From contig NZ_AZUR01000001.1 in assembly GCF_000527175.1 (NCBI RefSeq), positions 1,774,501 through 1,838,500 on the forward strand: a stretch of DNA of 64,000 nt. The letters are read 5' to 3'. The DNA is from Pseudogulbenkiania sp. MAI-1 (lineage in GTDB: Bacteria; Pseudomonadota; Gammaproteobacteria; Burkholderiales; Chromobacteriaceae). Shown piece by piece: positions 9,052 to 16,803 of this stretch. Positions within the stretch are counted from its first letter, which is position 1, and each line of letters opens with the position of its first letter. Made by a program: the position numbers and the translations under genes. The notes under the pieces are model-generated. The model did no database searches, was not told the DNA's origin, and was given only the letters and a program-made list of their open reading frames with translations.

Positions 9052-9087
9052 ATACTGTTTCAGTATCCGATAATACCCGCGCCGTAT
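9052..9087. promoter_or_regulatory. Tandem BenM/CatM-type operator sites
   Basis: Two perfect copies of ATAC-N7-GTAT: ATAC-TGTTTCA-GTAT (9052-9066, itself a 15-bp perfect palindrome) and ATAC-CCGCGCC-GTAT (9073-9087). Their starts are 21 bp apart, two helical turns, so they face the same side of the DNA. This is the known recognition sequence of BenM and CatM. They lie upstream of benK (minus strand), about 3 kb from the LysR gene. Confidence 0.75.
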
Positions 9088-9149
9088 AGCGGCCAGAGTG
9101 AGGCCTTCGGCTTGGCCATGTCTGGGGTCAATGGCTTTTTCAAGGCGTG

Positions 9150-9182
9150 GAAAAAGCCAGCCATTTCCTGGGAATGCTGGCT
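9150..9182 (-). terminator. Terminator downstream of the esterase gene
   Basis: On the minus strand AGCCAGC pairs with GCTGGCT (plus-strand arms 9155-9161 and 9176-9182), followed by a T run (9151-9155 read as A on plus). It lies about 80 bp beyond the stop of the minus-strand esterase gene. Confidence 0.6.
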
Positions 9183-9260
9183 TCATGAGGTGGGGGATGA
9201 GTCGAGCCGGAGCAGCGCCTTGCCGATGGAAAGGCGTTTACTCCAGCGACAGGCCGGCCC

Positions 9261-10013
9261 TTACGTCAGATAGCGTGCCGTCAACCAGGTCACGAAGTCG
9301 TGCGCCATGTCCGGCGTCAGCTGGTGCCCGGCCGGGTAGATGTTGAGCTGGTGAGGCACGCCCAGTTGGGTGAGCCGGGCGCTGGCTCTTTCGGCCCAAG
9401 CCAGCGGTAGCTTGTCGTCGAACTCGCCATGCGCGACGAAGCCCGCCAATCGTGCCAATGCCTCGGGCGTCCCGATTTGCGGCGCGATTTCCGGCAGGAT
9501 GCGGCCCGACAACAGACCGAATCCGCCAAGCTGCTGCGGCTCGGTCAGCGCCAGCCCGGCGCTCATGATGCCGCCCTGGCTGAAGCCGGCCATCACCGTG
9601 TGCGCCGGATCGATGCCGCTGGCGGATTGCAAGCAGGCGACCAGCTGCCCCAATTGCTGCCGGCTGGTTTCGGCCTGGGCCGGATGGATCGACGGCCCTT
9701 GCGGCCCGAAGCTGACCTGGAACCAGCCGAACTGGCCCGGCCCGAACTCCAGCGGCGCGCGTACCAGTACCACCTTGGTCCGGGCATCGAGCAGTTGCCC
9801 CAGCGCGGCAAGCTGCATCTCGTTGCCGCCGACGCCGTGCAGCAACAGCAGCAAGGCTTGCGGGCGGGGTACGACGGCCCCAGCGGGCAGCGGCATGTCC
9901 AGCGTGCGGTAGCTCAGGTCCGAGGCCGGATCGTGCTGCAGTGCCGAAGGCTGTGCCGAGGAAAGGGGCAGGGGTGACGGGGATGTCGTGGTGAAGCCTT
10001 GCAGGGAGGTCAT
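9261..10013 (-). CDS. Phospholipase/carboxylesterase-family hydrolase
   Basis: A 250-residue alpha/beta-hydrolase of the YpfH/carboxylesterase type acting on small esters; the natural substrate is not deducible. The oxyanion-hole sequence LLLLHGVGGNE, the nucleophile elbow GFSQGG (Ser), Asp in HGEFDDKLP and His in YPAGHQL form the expected Ser-Asp-His triad. The start is the ATG at 10013, preceded by AAGGA with 7-nt spacing; the frame is open further upstream but is Gln/Arg-rich and non-homologous. It is monocistronic, ends in its own hairpin terminator and has no evident functional link to the ben genes. Confidence 0.85.
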   Translation of the reverse strand: MTSLQGFTTTSPSPLPLSSAQPSALQHDPASDLSYRTLDMPLPAGAVVPRPQALLLLLHGVGGNEMQLAALGQLLDARTKVVLVRAPLEFGPGQFGWFQVSFGPQGPSIHPAQAETSRQQLGQLVACLQSASGIDPAHTVMAGFSQGGIMSAGLALTEPQQLGGFGLLSGRILPEIAPQIGTPEALARLAGFVAHGEFDDKLPLAWAERASARLTQLGVPHQLNIYPAGHQLTPDMAHDFVTWLTARYLT

Positions 10014-10354
10014 CGGGTGTCCTTGCGGTAGGGTGGGCAATGGAAAGAGGGCATGACGCCGATTCTGCTGCCGCTGGCGCAAGCAATAAACCTGTTGCTG
10101 CGAAAATGATTGTCTCAGTTGGGGAAACAATTGGGCCGGGCGCGTAGCTGGTTGATCTGCCTGCCCGCTGTCGTCAGCCGCCCGGCGGGCTGGCCGAGGG
10201 AGTGGCCACGCCAGCGTCGCAAAGAATTGCAGGAAGCAACGCCCACAGGCCGTGACGTGCCGCTTGAGTTGCGGTCAGGCTTGCTGGAAAAACGGGCGGC
10301 TCTTTAAAACCGGTGGTTTGTGGAAGGCCTGGAGAATACCCCGCGAGTTCAAAA
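10014..10354. other. Intergenic gap, no gene seen
   Basis: This stretch between the esterase start and the IS30 left end contains the esterase leader with its AAGGA site. No conserved ORF, hairpin terminator or repeat could be supported in it. Confidence 0.5.
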
Positions 10355-11427
10355 AGTAAGTGCAACAGTCAATAGGTAAATCAATTCAGTGATTTGCTTC
10401 CTTCGAACAGCATCCTTGGCGTCTTCCAGTCCAGCCGTTTCCTGGGACGGTCATTCAACTTTCTTTCCACTTTGACCAGCGCAGCCCGAGTAATCCTCCT
10501 GAAGTCAGTCCCCTTTGGGAAGTATTGCCGGATGAGCCCGTTCAGGTTTTCGTTGCAGCCGCGCTGCCAAGAACTGTACGGGTCGGCAAAAAAGCAATCT
10601 GCTTTCAACCGCTTGGCAACCGTCTGGTGGCCAGCAAACTCCTTGCCGTTGTCGAACGTCAGCGTCAGCACCTGTTTCTGGTGTGGACGGAGCGCTTGGA
10701 CAATCGCCTTCGTGACGCCCGCCGCTTCCTTGTTTGGCACCAGCATCAGCTTGGCGTAGCCGGTCTTGCGCTCAACCAGTGTCACGATGGCACCCTTGTT
10801 CCCGGCTCCGATCATCGTGTCAGCCTCCCAATCACCGACCCGGCTGCGCGCCTCAACTTCGGCGGGACGCTCCGTAATCGGCCGGCGGTTGGCTATCTGA
10901 CCGCGACGCTCCGGCTTGCCGTAGCGCTTTCTGCGTTCTTTCTGGCAGCGCAGCGCTTTGTAGACATCACCGCCTTGGCGCTTGTTCTGCAGGACCCGCT
11001 GGTAAATCCATTCATGGCTGACTGCATAGTCACTACCTTTGAACACGCCGCTGATTTGTTCAGGACTCCAGCCCTCCCTCAGCAACGGGACGGCGATCTC
11101 GTCGAATACCGGCCCCCATGGCTGCCGCAATTTGCCCTTGGCTTGCAGGCGCTGGCGATAGCTGCGCTGGGCATCGCTGGCATGGTAACGGCCGCGCAGG
11201 CGATGGCGCCGCAGCTCTCGGCTGATCACGCTTTTACAGCGACCAATGCGCTGGCCGATGGCCGTAGGGCCAAAACCCTCGGCACTCAATGCCTGGATCT
11301 GGTATCGTTCACCCTCGGTGAGATGGCGGTATTTCATTCCTTGTGCTCCTGACTGGCCGGTCAAAGAGCGGGGGAATTTACCTCATCTCACCCCCTTCCT
11401 CCAGACCTGCCTGCCGTTGCACTTACT
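10355..11427 (-). mobile_element. IS30-family insertion sequence
   Basis: About 1.07 kb bounded by inverted repeats with the perfect core AGTAAGTGCAAC (10355-10366) and GTTGCACTTACT (11416-11427). Imperfect similarity extends outward (TTCAaaa versus TTCAggg). It contains one full-length minus-strand transposase gene. No clear target-site duplication was found, so the exact outer ends are uncertain. Confidence 0.85.
10381..11337 (-). CDS. IS30-family transposase
   Basis: DDE transposase of 318 residues if begun at the ATG at 11337 (MKYRHLTEGERYQIQALSAE); an in-frame ATG at 11364 adds nine residues. The N-terminal HTH segment (IGQRIGRCKSVISRELRRH) is typical of IS30. The catalytic core shows GDWEADTMIG (first Asp), LTFDNGKEF (second Asp) and SSWQRGCNENLNGLIRQY (Glu). 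All catalytic residues are present and the frame is intact, so the element may be active. Confidence 0.93.
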   Translation of the reverse strand: MKYRHLTEGERYQIQALSAEGFGPTAIGQRIGRCKSVISRELRRHRLRGRYHASDAQRSYRQRLQAKGKLRQPWGPVFDEIAVPLLREGWSPEQISGVFKGSDYAVSHEWIYQRVLQNKRQGGDVYKALRCQKERRKRYGKPERRGQIANRRPITERPAEVEARSRVGDWEADTMIGAGNKGAIVTLVERKTGYAKLMLVPNKEAAGVTKAIVQALRPHQKQVLTLTFDNGKEFAGHQTVAKRLKADCFFADPYSSWQRGCNENLNGLIRQYFPKGTDFRRITRAALVKVERKLNDRPRKRLDWKTPRMLFEGSKSLN

Positions 11428-11683
11428 CCCTGAATCCGCCCCCAAAAGGCATCTTAAAAATGCTTATTTGGTATTTGATTGCCATGGAATAGTAAAAATA
11501 TGATTCGTGAACCATGGTTGCCATACTCAATAAACATGATTTCTCCTACAGATTCGGTGCTGTGTGGTTTGACCGGTCCAGTTCGATGCTGCTGATCATC
11601 AGCGGATAGCAAGCATCCCGTCATAAACGAAACGCCTTAAAACGGCGATCGCCTAGTCCCTTCCTGAAGAAAAGTGGTACAGC
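11428..11683. other. AT-richer gap before the chemoreceptor
   Basis: This gap between the IS30 right end and the chemoreceptor gene is distinctly richer in A and T than its surroundings (11,450-11,540). It probably contains the chemoreceptor promoter, but no convincing -35/-10 pair was assigned. Confidence 0.35.
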
Positions 11684-13270
11684 ATGCGCAACAATCTGCC
11701 GATCAGCGATAACGAAGTGATGCTCGATCCGCGATGCCCAATCGTGACGAAAACGGATTTGCACGGAAAAATCCTGTACGCCAATCCGGAGTTCATGCGC
11801 ATCAGCGGCTTCTCCGAGGAAGAGCTGCTGGGCCAGGACCACAATATCGTCAGGCACCCCGACATGCCGGTACAGGCGTTCGCCGATCTGTGGGCGACCA
11901 TCCGGCGTGGTCAGACGTGGAAGGGCCTCGTGAAGAACCGCAGAAAAGACGGTGGTTTTTATTGGGTCAAAGCCCATGTTGCCCCTCTGCACGAGCTGGG
12001 GCAGCATGTCGGCTACATGTCGGTGCGTACGGCTCCTAGTGAGGTGGAAAAGCAGCAGGCCGAACAGTTATACCGAGCCGTGCGACATGGTGCTGCGGTG
12101 TTTCCGGCCACCTCGCCGTTACATGCCCGCTCGCTATCGTTCTGGATATCGGCTGTGCTGCTGGCGATGCTCGTCGGCGAGGCCGGCAGCCTGTTGCTCG
12201 CCCGTCCGCTGGCGATCATGTTGAGTCTGGCGACCACCGCGCTGGTGGGCGGGCTGCTTTATTTCATGATGCAGCAAACCCGACGTTCCAGCCGCCTGGT
12301 GCTGCAAGCGCTGGCCTTGTGGAAGGAGGGGCACCTCAATCAGGGCATTGCCCCCACGGGCATGCGCGAATTTCAAGACGTCTTTGCCGCACTCGAGTCT
12401 ACCCGGCTTCATCTACAGGCTGTGATCTCGGACGTGGTGGCGGTCAATCATCACATCGACCGAACCTCGACCCGCATTGCCACGGAAACCCATCAGCTTT
12501 ACGATCAGAACGCCCAGATCGCCCAAGGGGTGGCGCAGATTGCCGCTGCGATGGAGCAGCTGGCGGTGTCGATCCAGGAAATCTCCGCCATGACGCAGCA
12601 GGGTTCGGATCACGCCAAGCGCAGCCGCGAGCTGGTGGAGGAGGGCAACCGGTTCATCAACGAATCGAAGTCTGCAATGGACGAGGCGGCCAGCGGTGCC
12701 AGGGAAACCAATGCCGCGGTGCAGGAGCTGGAAAGTATTTCAGAGGAAATCGGCTCGGTCACGGACATCATCCAGAACATTGCCCAGCAAACCAATTTAC
12801 TGGCCCTGAACGCTGCCATCGAGGCTGCGCGTGCCGGAGAGCAGGGGCGTGGCTTTGCGGTTGTCGCTGATGAGGTCAGGCAGTTGGCTGAAAACACCGC
12901 CGACAACACCGTCAACATTCGGACCTCCATCACGATCCTGAAAGAAAAAATCGCTTACATCATCAATGGTCGACAACGTGTCGGTGTCTGCATCAAACGC
13001 GTACAGCACAACATCCAGCAAACCGTCGACAGCCTGCAGGAGATCGATCGGGCCAGCGTTGGCCTGGAGGTGGTCACCGAGTCGATCGTCAATTCGCTGA
13101 AGCAGCAATCCAGCGCTTCGTCGGAAGTCGCGCAAAGTATGGAAAAGCTGGGTGCCGCCTCGGAGCAAAGTACGTTGAACATTGCAAGGAATCGCGATAT
13201 CGCGGCTGCTTTGCACGGTTTGTCCAATGCGCTGACTAAGTTACTGAAAAACTTCGAAAAGAATATCTGA
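11684..13270 (+). CDS. aer: Aer-type PAS methyl-accepting chemotaxis protein
   Basis: Membrane energy/redox sensor that feeds the CheA-CheW pathway. In the 528-residue protein, residues 1-120 form an Aer-like PAS domain with the HNIVRHPDMP motif found in FAD-binding Aer proteins. Two hydrophobic segments follow at about 147-200 with almost no periplasmic loop, then a short HAMP-like linker and a long coiled-coil signalling domain. Its hairpin tip is the conserved EAARAGEQGRGFAVVADEV. No methylesterase-docking C-terminal pentapeptide is present (it ends NFEKNI). There are no che genes nearby, so it must work with kinases encoded elsewhere. FAD binding is inferred from PAS similarity. Confidence 0.88.
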   Translation: MRNNLPISDNEVMLDPRCPIVTKTDLHGKILYANPEFMRISGFSEEELLGQDHNIVRHPDMPVQAFADLWATIRRGQTWKGLVKNRRKDGGFYWVKAHVAPLHELGQHVGYMSVRTAPSEVEKQQAEQLYRAVRHGAAVFPATSPLHARSLSFWISAVLLAMLVGEAGSLLLARPLAIMLSLATTALVGGLLYFMMQQTRRSSRLVLQALALWKEGHLNQGIAPTGMREFQDVFAALESTRLHLQAVISDVVAVNHHIDRTSTRIATETHQLYDQNAQIAQGVAQIAAAMEQLAVSIQEISAMTQQGSDHAKRSRELVEEGNRFINESKSAMDEAASGARETNAAVQELESISEEIGSVTDIIQNIAQQTNLLALNAAIEAARAGEQGRGFAVVADEVRQLAENTADNTVNIRTSITILKEKIAYIINGRQRVGVCIKRVQHNIQQTVDSLQEIDRASVGLEVVTESIVNSLKQQSSASSEVAQSMEKLGAASEQSTLNIARNRDIAAALHGLSNALTKLLKNFEKNI

Positions 13271-13299
13271 GCCTGGTAAAGAGGTTCTTTCCGGCATGA

Positions 13300-14042
13300 G
13301 GGGCGATGGTGGGTCATGCCCTTCTCGGCAGCGTAGGCGTGCAGTTCGCTGCGGGTGAGGGGGGCGTGATTGACCGACTCCATGTGGGTCGCAATCAGGG
13401 TGGTCTCTGGTGCCGCCTTATGGACCTCATAGACGTCCTGCTTGCCCATGATGATTGAGCCGAAGCCCACGACCTGGCGTCTCCAGCGTTAAGGATGACG
13501 ACATCCGGCATGTGTTGTTGTGTCAGGCTGGCCTGGACGTGTGCATTCCAGAGCGTGTCGCCGGCCGGATAGACGGTTTTTTCGTCAGGATGCTTGAACA
13601 CCACGCCACTGACCTCGCCCAGGAGTTCGCCGATGGGGGAGGCCATGAACTGATCGCTGCCGTGTTGGCCCGAGGTCTTGATGAGCGTGATGCCCTTGAA
13701 TTCGGTGTTGGCGCCAAGCAGGCGCACATCGGTGAAACCCGAAGCCTGGATGGCAGCCTGGTCCCGCCCGTTCTGCACGAACAGAGGCTTGTCCTTGGGG
13801 ATGAGCTGTTTGGCGGTCTCGTCCCAATGGTCCAGATGGTCATGGGTCACGATGACCGCATCGACTGCCAGGATGTCCCCCATGGGGATGGGCAACTCCA
13901 CCGTGGGGTTCATCAGATGATCGTTCGGCGTACCTGGAAATGCCGGGAGCGCTCCCTTGGGCGAGAGCATCGGGTCAATGAGAAAGCGGGTGCCGGCATA
14001 GATGCCTCCGCCGCCTTGTGCTGGTGTGTATTCTTGACGAAA
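13300..14042 (-). pseudogene. Decayed metallo-beta-lactamase-fold hydrolase
   Basis: Similar to UlaG-like MBL-fold hydrolases. The minus-strand sequence reads YAGTRFLIDPMLSPKG, then VTHDHLDHWDET (metal motif HxHxDH), TSGQHG and PAGDTLW in one frame down to VVILNAGDA near 13,490. There the frame breaks; the expected continuation GFGSIIMGKQDVYEVHKAAP is found in another frame from about 13,470 to 13,310. No start codon or normal N-terminus precedes YAGTRF, and the C-terminus is aberrant. At least one frameshift plus a degraded 5' end makes a functional product unlikely. Confidence 0.75.
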
Positions 14043-14101
14043 GAGACAAACGAGGGGGCACGAGACAGATACGGGTATGGCCTGGTTGGAAGCCGGGCAT
14101 G

Positions 14102-14127
14102 AAAACGGGCCACCAGTAAGGTGGCCC
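14102..14127 (-). terminator. Terminator downstream of puuC
   Basis: GGGCCACC (14107-14114) pairs with GGTGGCCC (14120-14127) around a 5-nt loop. On the minus strand the stem is followed by GTTTTC. It lies 34 bp beyond the puuC stop. Confidence 0.65.
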
Positions 14128-14160
14128 GAAGCGTCTCTGCTCCTCGCCTGCCGACAAGAC

Positions 14161-15651
14161 TCAGGGGCAGAGTTTCAGCAGCGTCGACTTCAGCTCGGTG
14201 TATTTCTCCAGCGCGTGCAGCGACTTGTCGCGGCCGTTGCCCGACTGCTTGTAGCCGCCAAACGGCAGGTTCATGTCGCCCCCTTCGTCGTAGCAGTTGA
14301 TCCACACTGTGCCGGCACGCAGACGGCGCGCGAGCCGGTGGGCTCGGCTGACGTCGCGCGTCCATACCGCGGCGGCGAGGCCGTAGTCGCTGTCGCTGGC
14401 GATGGCGATCGCCTCGTCTTCGGTATCAAAAGGAATCACCGCACACACCGGGCCGAAGATTTCCTCGTGTGCGATGCGCGCACCGGGCGAGGTCTCGAAT
14501 GCGGTCGGTGCGATGTAGTAGCCGGTGTCGGTGTGCACCGCATGGCCGCCAAAGAGCAGCGTCGCTTCCTGTTTACCCAGTTCGATGTAGCCGAGTACGC
14601 GCTGGTACTGTACCTCGTCGACGATCGCCCCCATGCCGGTCGCCGGGTTCAGCGGATCGCCCGGCCGGTAGCCTTCGGCCGCCTTCTTCAGCTCGGCGAC
14701 GAATTCGTCGTAGATGCCACGCTGTACCAGCACGCGCGAGCCGGCCGAGCACATCTCGCCCTGGTTGAAGAAGATGCCGCCGGCAGCGGTGCGTGCGGCC
14801 TGGGCGACGTCGGGGCAATCTGCCAGCACGATATTGGGCGACTTGCCGCCCAGCTCCAGCCATACGCGCTTGAGGTTCGATTCGGCCGCGCAGGCCATGA
14901 TCTTCTTGCCGACTGCGGTGGAGCCGGTGAAGGCGAGGCAGTCGACGTCCATGTGCAGCGCCAGCAGCCGCCCGGTCTCGCCGGCGCCCGGCAGCACGTT
15001 GAACACGCCGTCGGGGATGCCGGCCTGCTGGGCGAGCGCGGCGATGCGGATCGCAGTCAGCGGCGATTTTTCCGAGGGCTTGAGGATCAGCGAGTTGCCC
15101 GCCGCGAGCGCCGGCGCGAACTTCCAGCTCGCCATCAGCAGCGGGAAGTTCCACGGCACCACGGCAGCGACGACGCCGATCGGTTCGCGTGTGACGGTGC
15201 CGTGCAGGTTGGGGGCGAGTGGGGCAACCTCGCCGCCGATCTTGTCGATCGCCTCGGCGAACCATTGCACGCAGTAGGCCGCGCCGGCGACGTCCACGTT
15301 CAGCGAGTCGGAGATCGGCTTGCCCACGTCGAGCGTCTCGAGCAGCGCCAGCTCGTCGGCGTGTTCGCGGATCAGCTCGGCGAAGCGCAGCATCACCGTC
15401 TTGCGTCTGACCGGGGCGAGGCCCGCCCAGCGGCCGTCTTCGAAAGCGGTGCGGGCGGCGGCCACCGCCTTGTTCACGTCGGCTTCGCCGCAGTCGGCGA
15501 TCTCGGTCAGTGTCTGTTTGTTGGCAGGATTGACGGTGGTGAAGGTGCGGCCGCTTTCGGCGGCAAGGTAGTTGCCGTCGATGAAGGCGCGGCCTTCGAA
15601 GGTCTGGCTCGTGGCCAGCGCTTGCCATTGTTCGTGGGTGAGGCGGGGCAT
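14161..15651 (-). CDS. puuC: Gamma-glutamyl-gamma-aminobutyraldehyde dehydrogenase
   Basis: NAD(P)+-dependent aldehyde dehydrogenase that oxidises gamma-glutamyl-gamma-aminobutyraldehyde to gamma-glutamyl-GABA, the third step of the Puu putrescine pathway. The 496-residue length and motifs fit the family: PWNFPLLMASWKFAPALAAG, FTGSTAVGKKI for cofactor binding, the general base Glu in LELGGKSPN and the nucleophile Cys in FNQGEMCSAGSR. It forms a likely two-gene minus-strand unit with puuR (41-bp gap), divergent from the other puu genes. The enzyme family is also broadly active on other aminoaldehydes. Confidence 0.88.
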   Translation of the reverse strand: MPRLTHEQWQALATSQTFEGRAFIDGNYLAAESGRTFTTVNPANKQTLTEIADCGEADVNKAVAAARTAFEDGRWAGLAPVRRKTVMLRFAELIREHADELALLETLDVGKPISDSLNVDVAGAAYCVQWFAEAIDKIGGEVAPLAPNLHGTVTREPIGVVAAVVPWNFPLLMASWKFAPALAAGNSLILKPSEKSPLTAIRIAALAQQAGIPDGVFNVLPGAGETGRLLALHMDVDCLAFTGSTAVGKKIMACAAESNLKRVWLELGGKSPNIVLADCPDVAQAARTAAGGIFFNQGEMCSAGSRVLVQRGIYDEFVAELKKAAEGYRPGDPLNPATGMGAIVDEVQYQRVLGYIELGKQEATLLFGGHAVHTDTGYYIAPTAFETSPGARIAHEEIFGPVCAVIPFDTEDEAIAIASDSDYGLAAAVWTRDVSRAHRLARRLRAGTVWINCYDEGGDMNLPFGGYKQSGNGRDKSLHALEKYTELKSTLLKLCP

Positions 15652-15692
15652 TGCTCTTCTCTCCTAAGTAGCGCGCCGACCGCCGCCCAGGA

Positions 15693-16241
15693 TCAGAAGT
15701 TGGCTGGCGTGTTGGCGCTGATGATTTCGGCTTCCTCCTGGCCGATGTTGCGGAATCGGTGCGGCAGCGTGCTCGGGAAGTAATAGCCGTCGCCGGTGTG
15801 CAGCACGTTGACCTGTCCGTCGATGGTCAATTCGATGGTGCCGCGCACCACCAGTCCGCATTCCTCGCCTTCGCTGTGCGTGATCGCCTCGGGGCCGGTG
15901 TCGGCGCCTGGTGCGTACAGCTCGCGCAGCATGCGCATCTGCCGGTTCTGCACGGTGGCGCCCACCAGCAGGAGACGCAGGCCGCTGTTACCGAGGTCGG
16001 GCTGCTCGCCCGGCCGGAACACATAGCTGTTTTCACGCGGCGGCTCGTCGAAGGTGAAGAAGTCCGCCAGGGACATCGGGATGCCTTCAAGCAATTTCTT
16101 CAGCGAGCTGACCGAGGGGCTGACCCGGTTCTGCTCGATCAGCGAGATCGTGGCGTTGGTCACGCCGGCCCGTTTTGCCAGTTCTCGCTGCGACAACTTG
16201 TAGCGCTCACGCACCAGCTTGAGTCGTGGTCCGATGTCCAT
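15693..16241 (-). CDS. puuR: PuuR-type HTH-cupin repressor
   Basis: Transcriptional repressor of the putrescine genes, expected to be relieved by putrescine. In the 182-residue protein, residues 1-65 are an XRE-type HTH (LSQRELAKRAGVTNATISLI) and the C-terminal half is a cupin barrel (THSEGEECGLVVRGTIEL, HTGDGYYFPSTLPHRFRN). Length and architecture match PuuR. It lies upstream of puuC on the same strand and opposite to puuD. The two TTGAC-N7-GTCAA dyads in the 562-bp intergenic region are candidate operators; the first begins about 25 bp upstream of the puuR start codon, so autoregulation is likely. Confidence 0.88.
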   Translation of the reverse strand: MDIGPRLKLVRERYKLSQRELAKRAGVTNATISLIEQNRVSPSVSSLKKLLEGIPMSLADFFTFDEPPRENSYVFRPGEQPDLGNSGLRLLLVGATVQNRQMRMLRELYAPGADTGPEAITHSEGEECGLVVRGTIELTIDGQVNVLHTGDGYYFPSTLPHRFRNIGQEEAEIISANTPANF

Positions 16242-16265
16242 TTCGTTCCCGTATGTTGATAATAA

Positions 16266-16282
16266 TTGACGGCTTGTGTCAA
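16266..16282. promoter_or_regulatory. Candidate PuuR operator 1
   Basis: A 17-bp dyad TTGAC-ggcttgt-GTCAA, extended to AATTGAC/GTCAAATT. It lies 25 bp upstream of the puuR start codon. The same arms and spacing recur at 16440-16456. Confidence 0.5.
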
Positions 16283-16439
16283 ATTATTTTTGACGCTACC
16301 GCCTGTCGTAAGTGGCGATGAATTATACCACACACGGCTTGCTGCTTGTTGTCATGCACAATTTTGACGCTGTGCAGCACGATTTCGGGGCGTGCATGGC
16401 GTACCAGTAGGGTCGGCGAACGAGTTGTGTAAAAATTTT

Positions 16440-16478
16440 TTGACGGTGCTTGTCAATTATATTTAACGAGCTTAGACT
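16440..16478 (+). promoter_or_regulatory. Candidate promoter with PuuR operator 2
   Basis: The dyad TTGAC-ggtgctt-GTCAA (16440-16456) overlaps a candidate -35 TTGTCA (16450-16455), which is followed after 17 bp by a -10-like TAGACT (16473-16478). Transcription would begin near 16,485 and read through the leader into puuD. Confidence 0.5.
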
Positions 16479-16541
16479 GGATTTAGCTTGAAACCGCATA
16501 CCGCCTGTCGGGATGCGCAAACACCACCCAGGAGCAATCCG

Positions 16542-16784
16542 ATGCAGACCTGCTTGAACCGTCATCTCGCCCCGCTCGCCGACTTTGCGGCGAAGGCCTG
16601 CATGCGCGGTGGCGAATGCGGGCCGGCTGGCGTGCGGGTGGTGCCGGGCGTCCTGGCGGAGTACCTGATTCACGCTCGCCGCGTGTGTGCGGCGGCGTCC
16701 ATCGATCTCCTCTGTGCGGTGCCCTTCATGGGCGCCGCTTTTTTTATTCCTGCAACGCTGCAAAGGAGGTGCGCCGCCGTTTGA
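16542..16784 (+). CDS. Possible leader ORF upstream of puuD
   Basis: An 80-codon frame beginning MQTCLNRHLAPLADF at an ATG preceded by CCAGGAGC. Third positions are mostly G or C, as in real genes nearby. It is not recognised as any family. It runs straight through the intrinsic terminator at 16716-16745 and stops 19 nt before the puuD ATG, a layout seen in leader peptides whose translation controls attenuation. It could equally be a chance frame in a GC-rich 5' leader. Confidence 0.35.
   Translation: MQTCLNRHLAPLADFAAKACMRGGECGPAGVRVVPGVLAEYLIHARRVCAAASIDLLCAVPFMGAAFFIPATLQRRCAAV
16716..16745 (+). terminator. Intrinsic terminator/attenuator in the puuD leader
   Basis: GCGGTGCCC (16716-16724) pairs with GGGCGCCGC (16730-16738), with one G-T pair and a 5-nt loop, followed by seven T (16739-16745). 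It lies between the putative promoter and puuD on the coding strand. Confidence 0.75.
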
Positions 16785-16803
16785 AGGCGTGCGTGCGATC
16801 ACG

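Noticed and set aside
10340..11440. Target-site duplication for the IS30 element
   Set aside because: The bases outside the inverted repeats (AAA or TTC on the left, CCC or TGA on the right) do not match; the insertion junctions could not be resolved.
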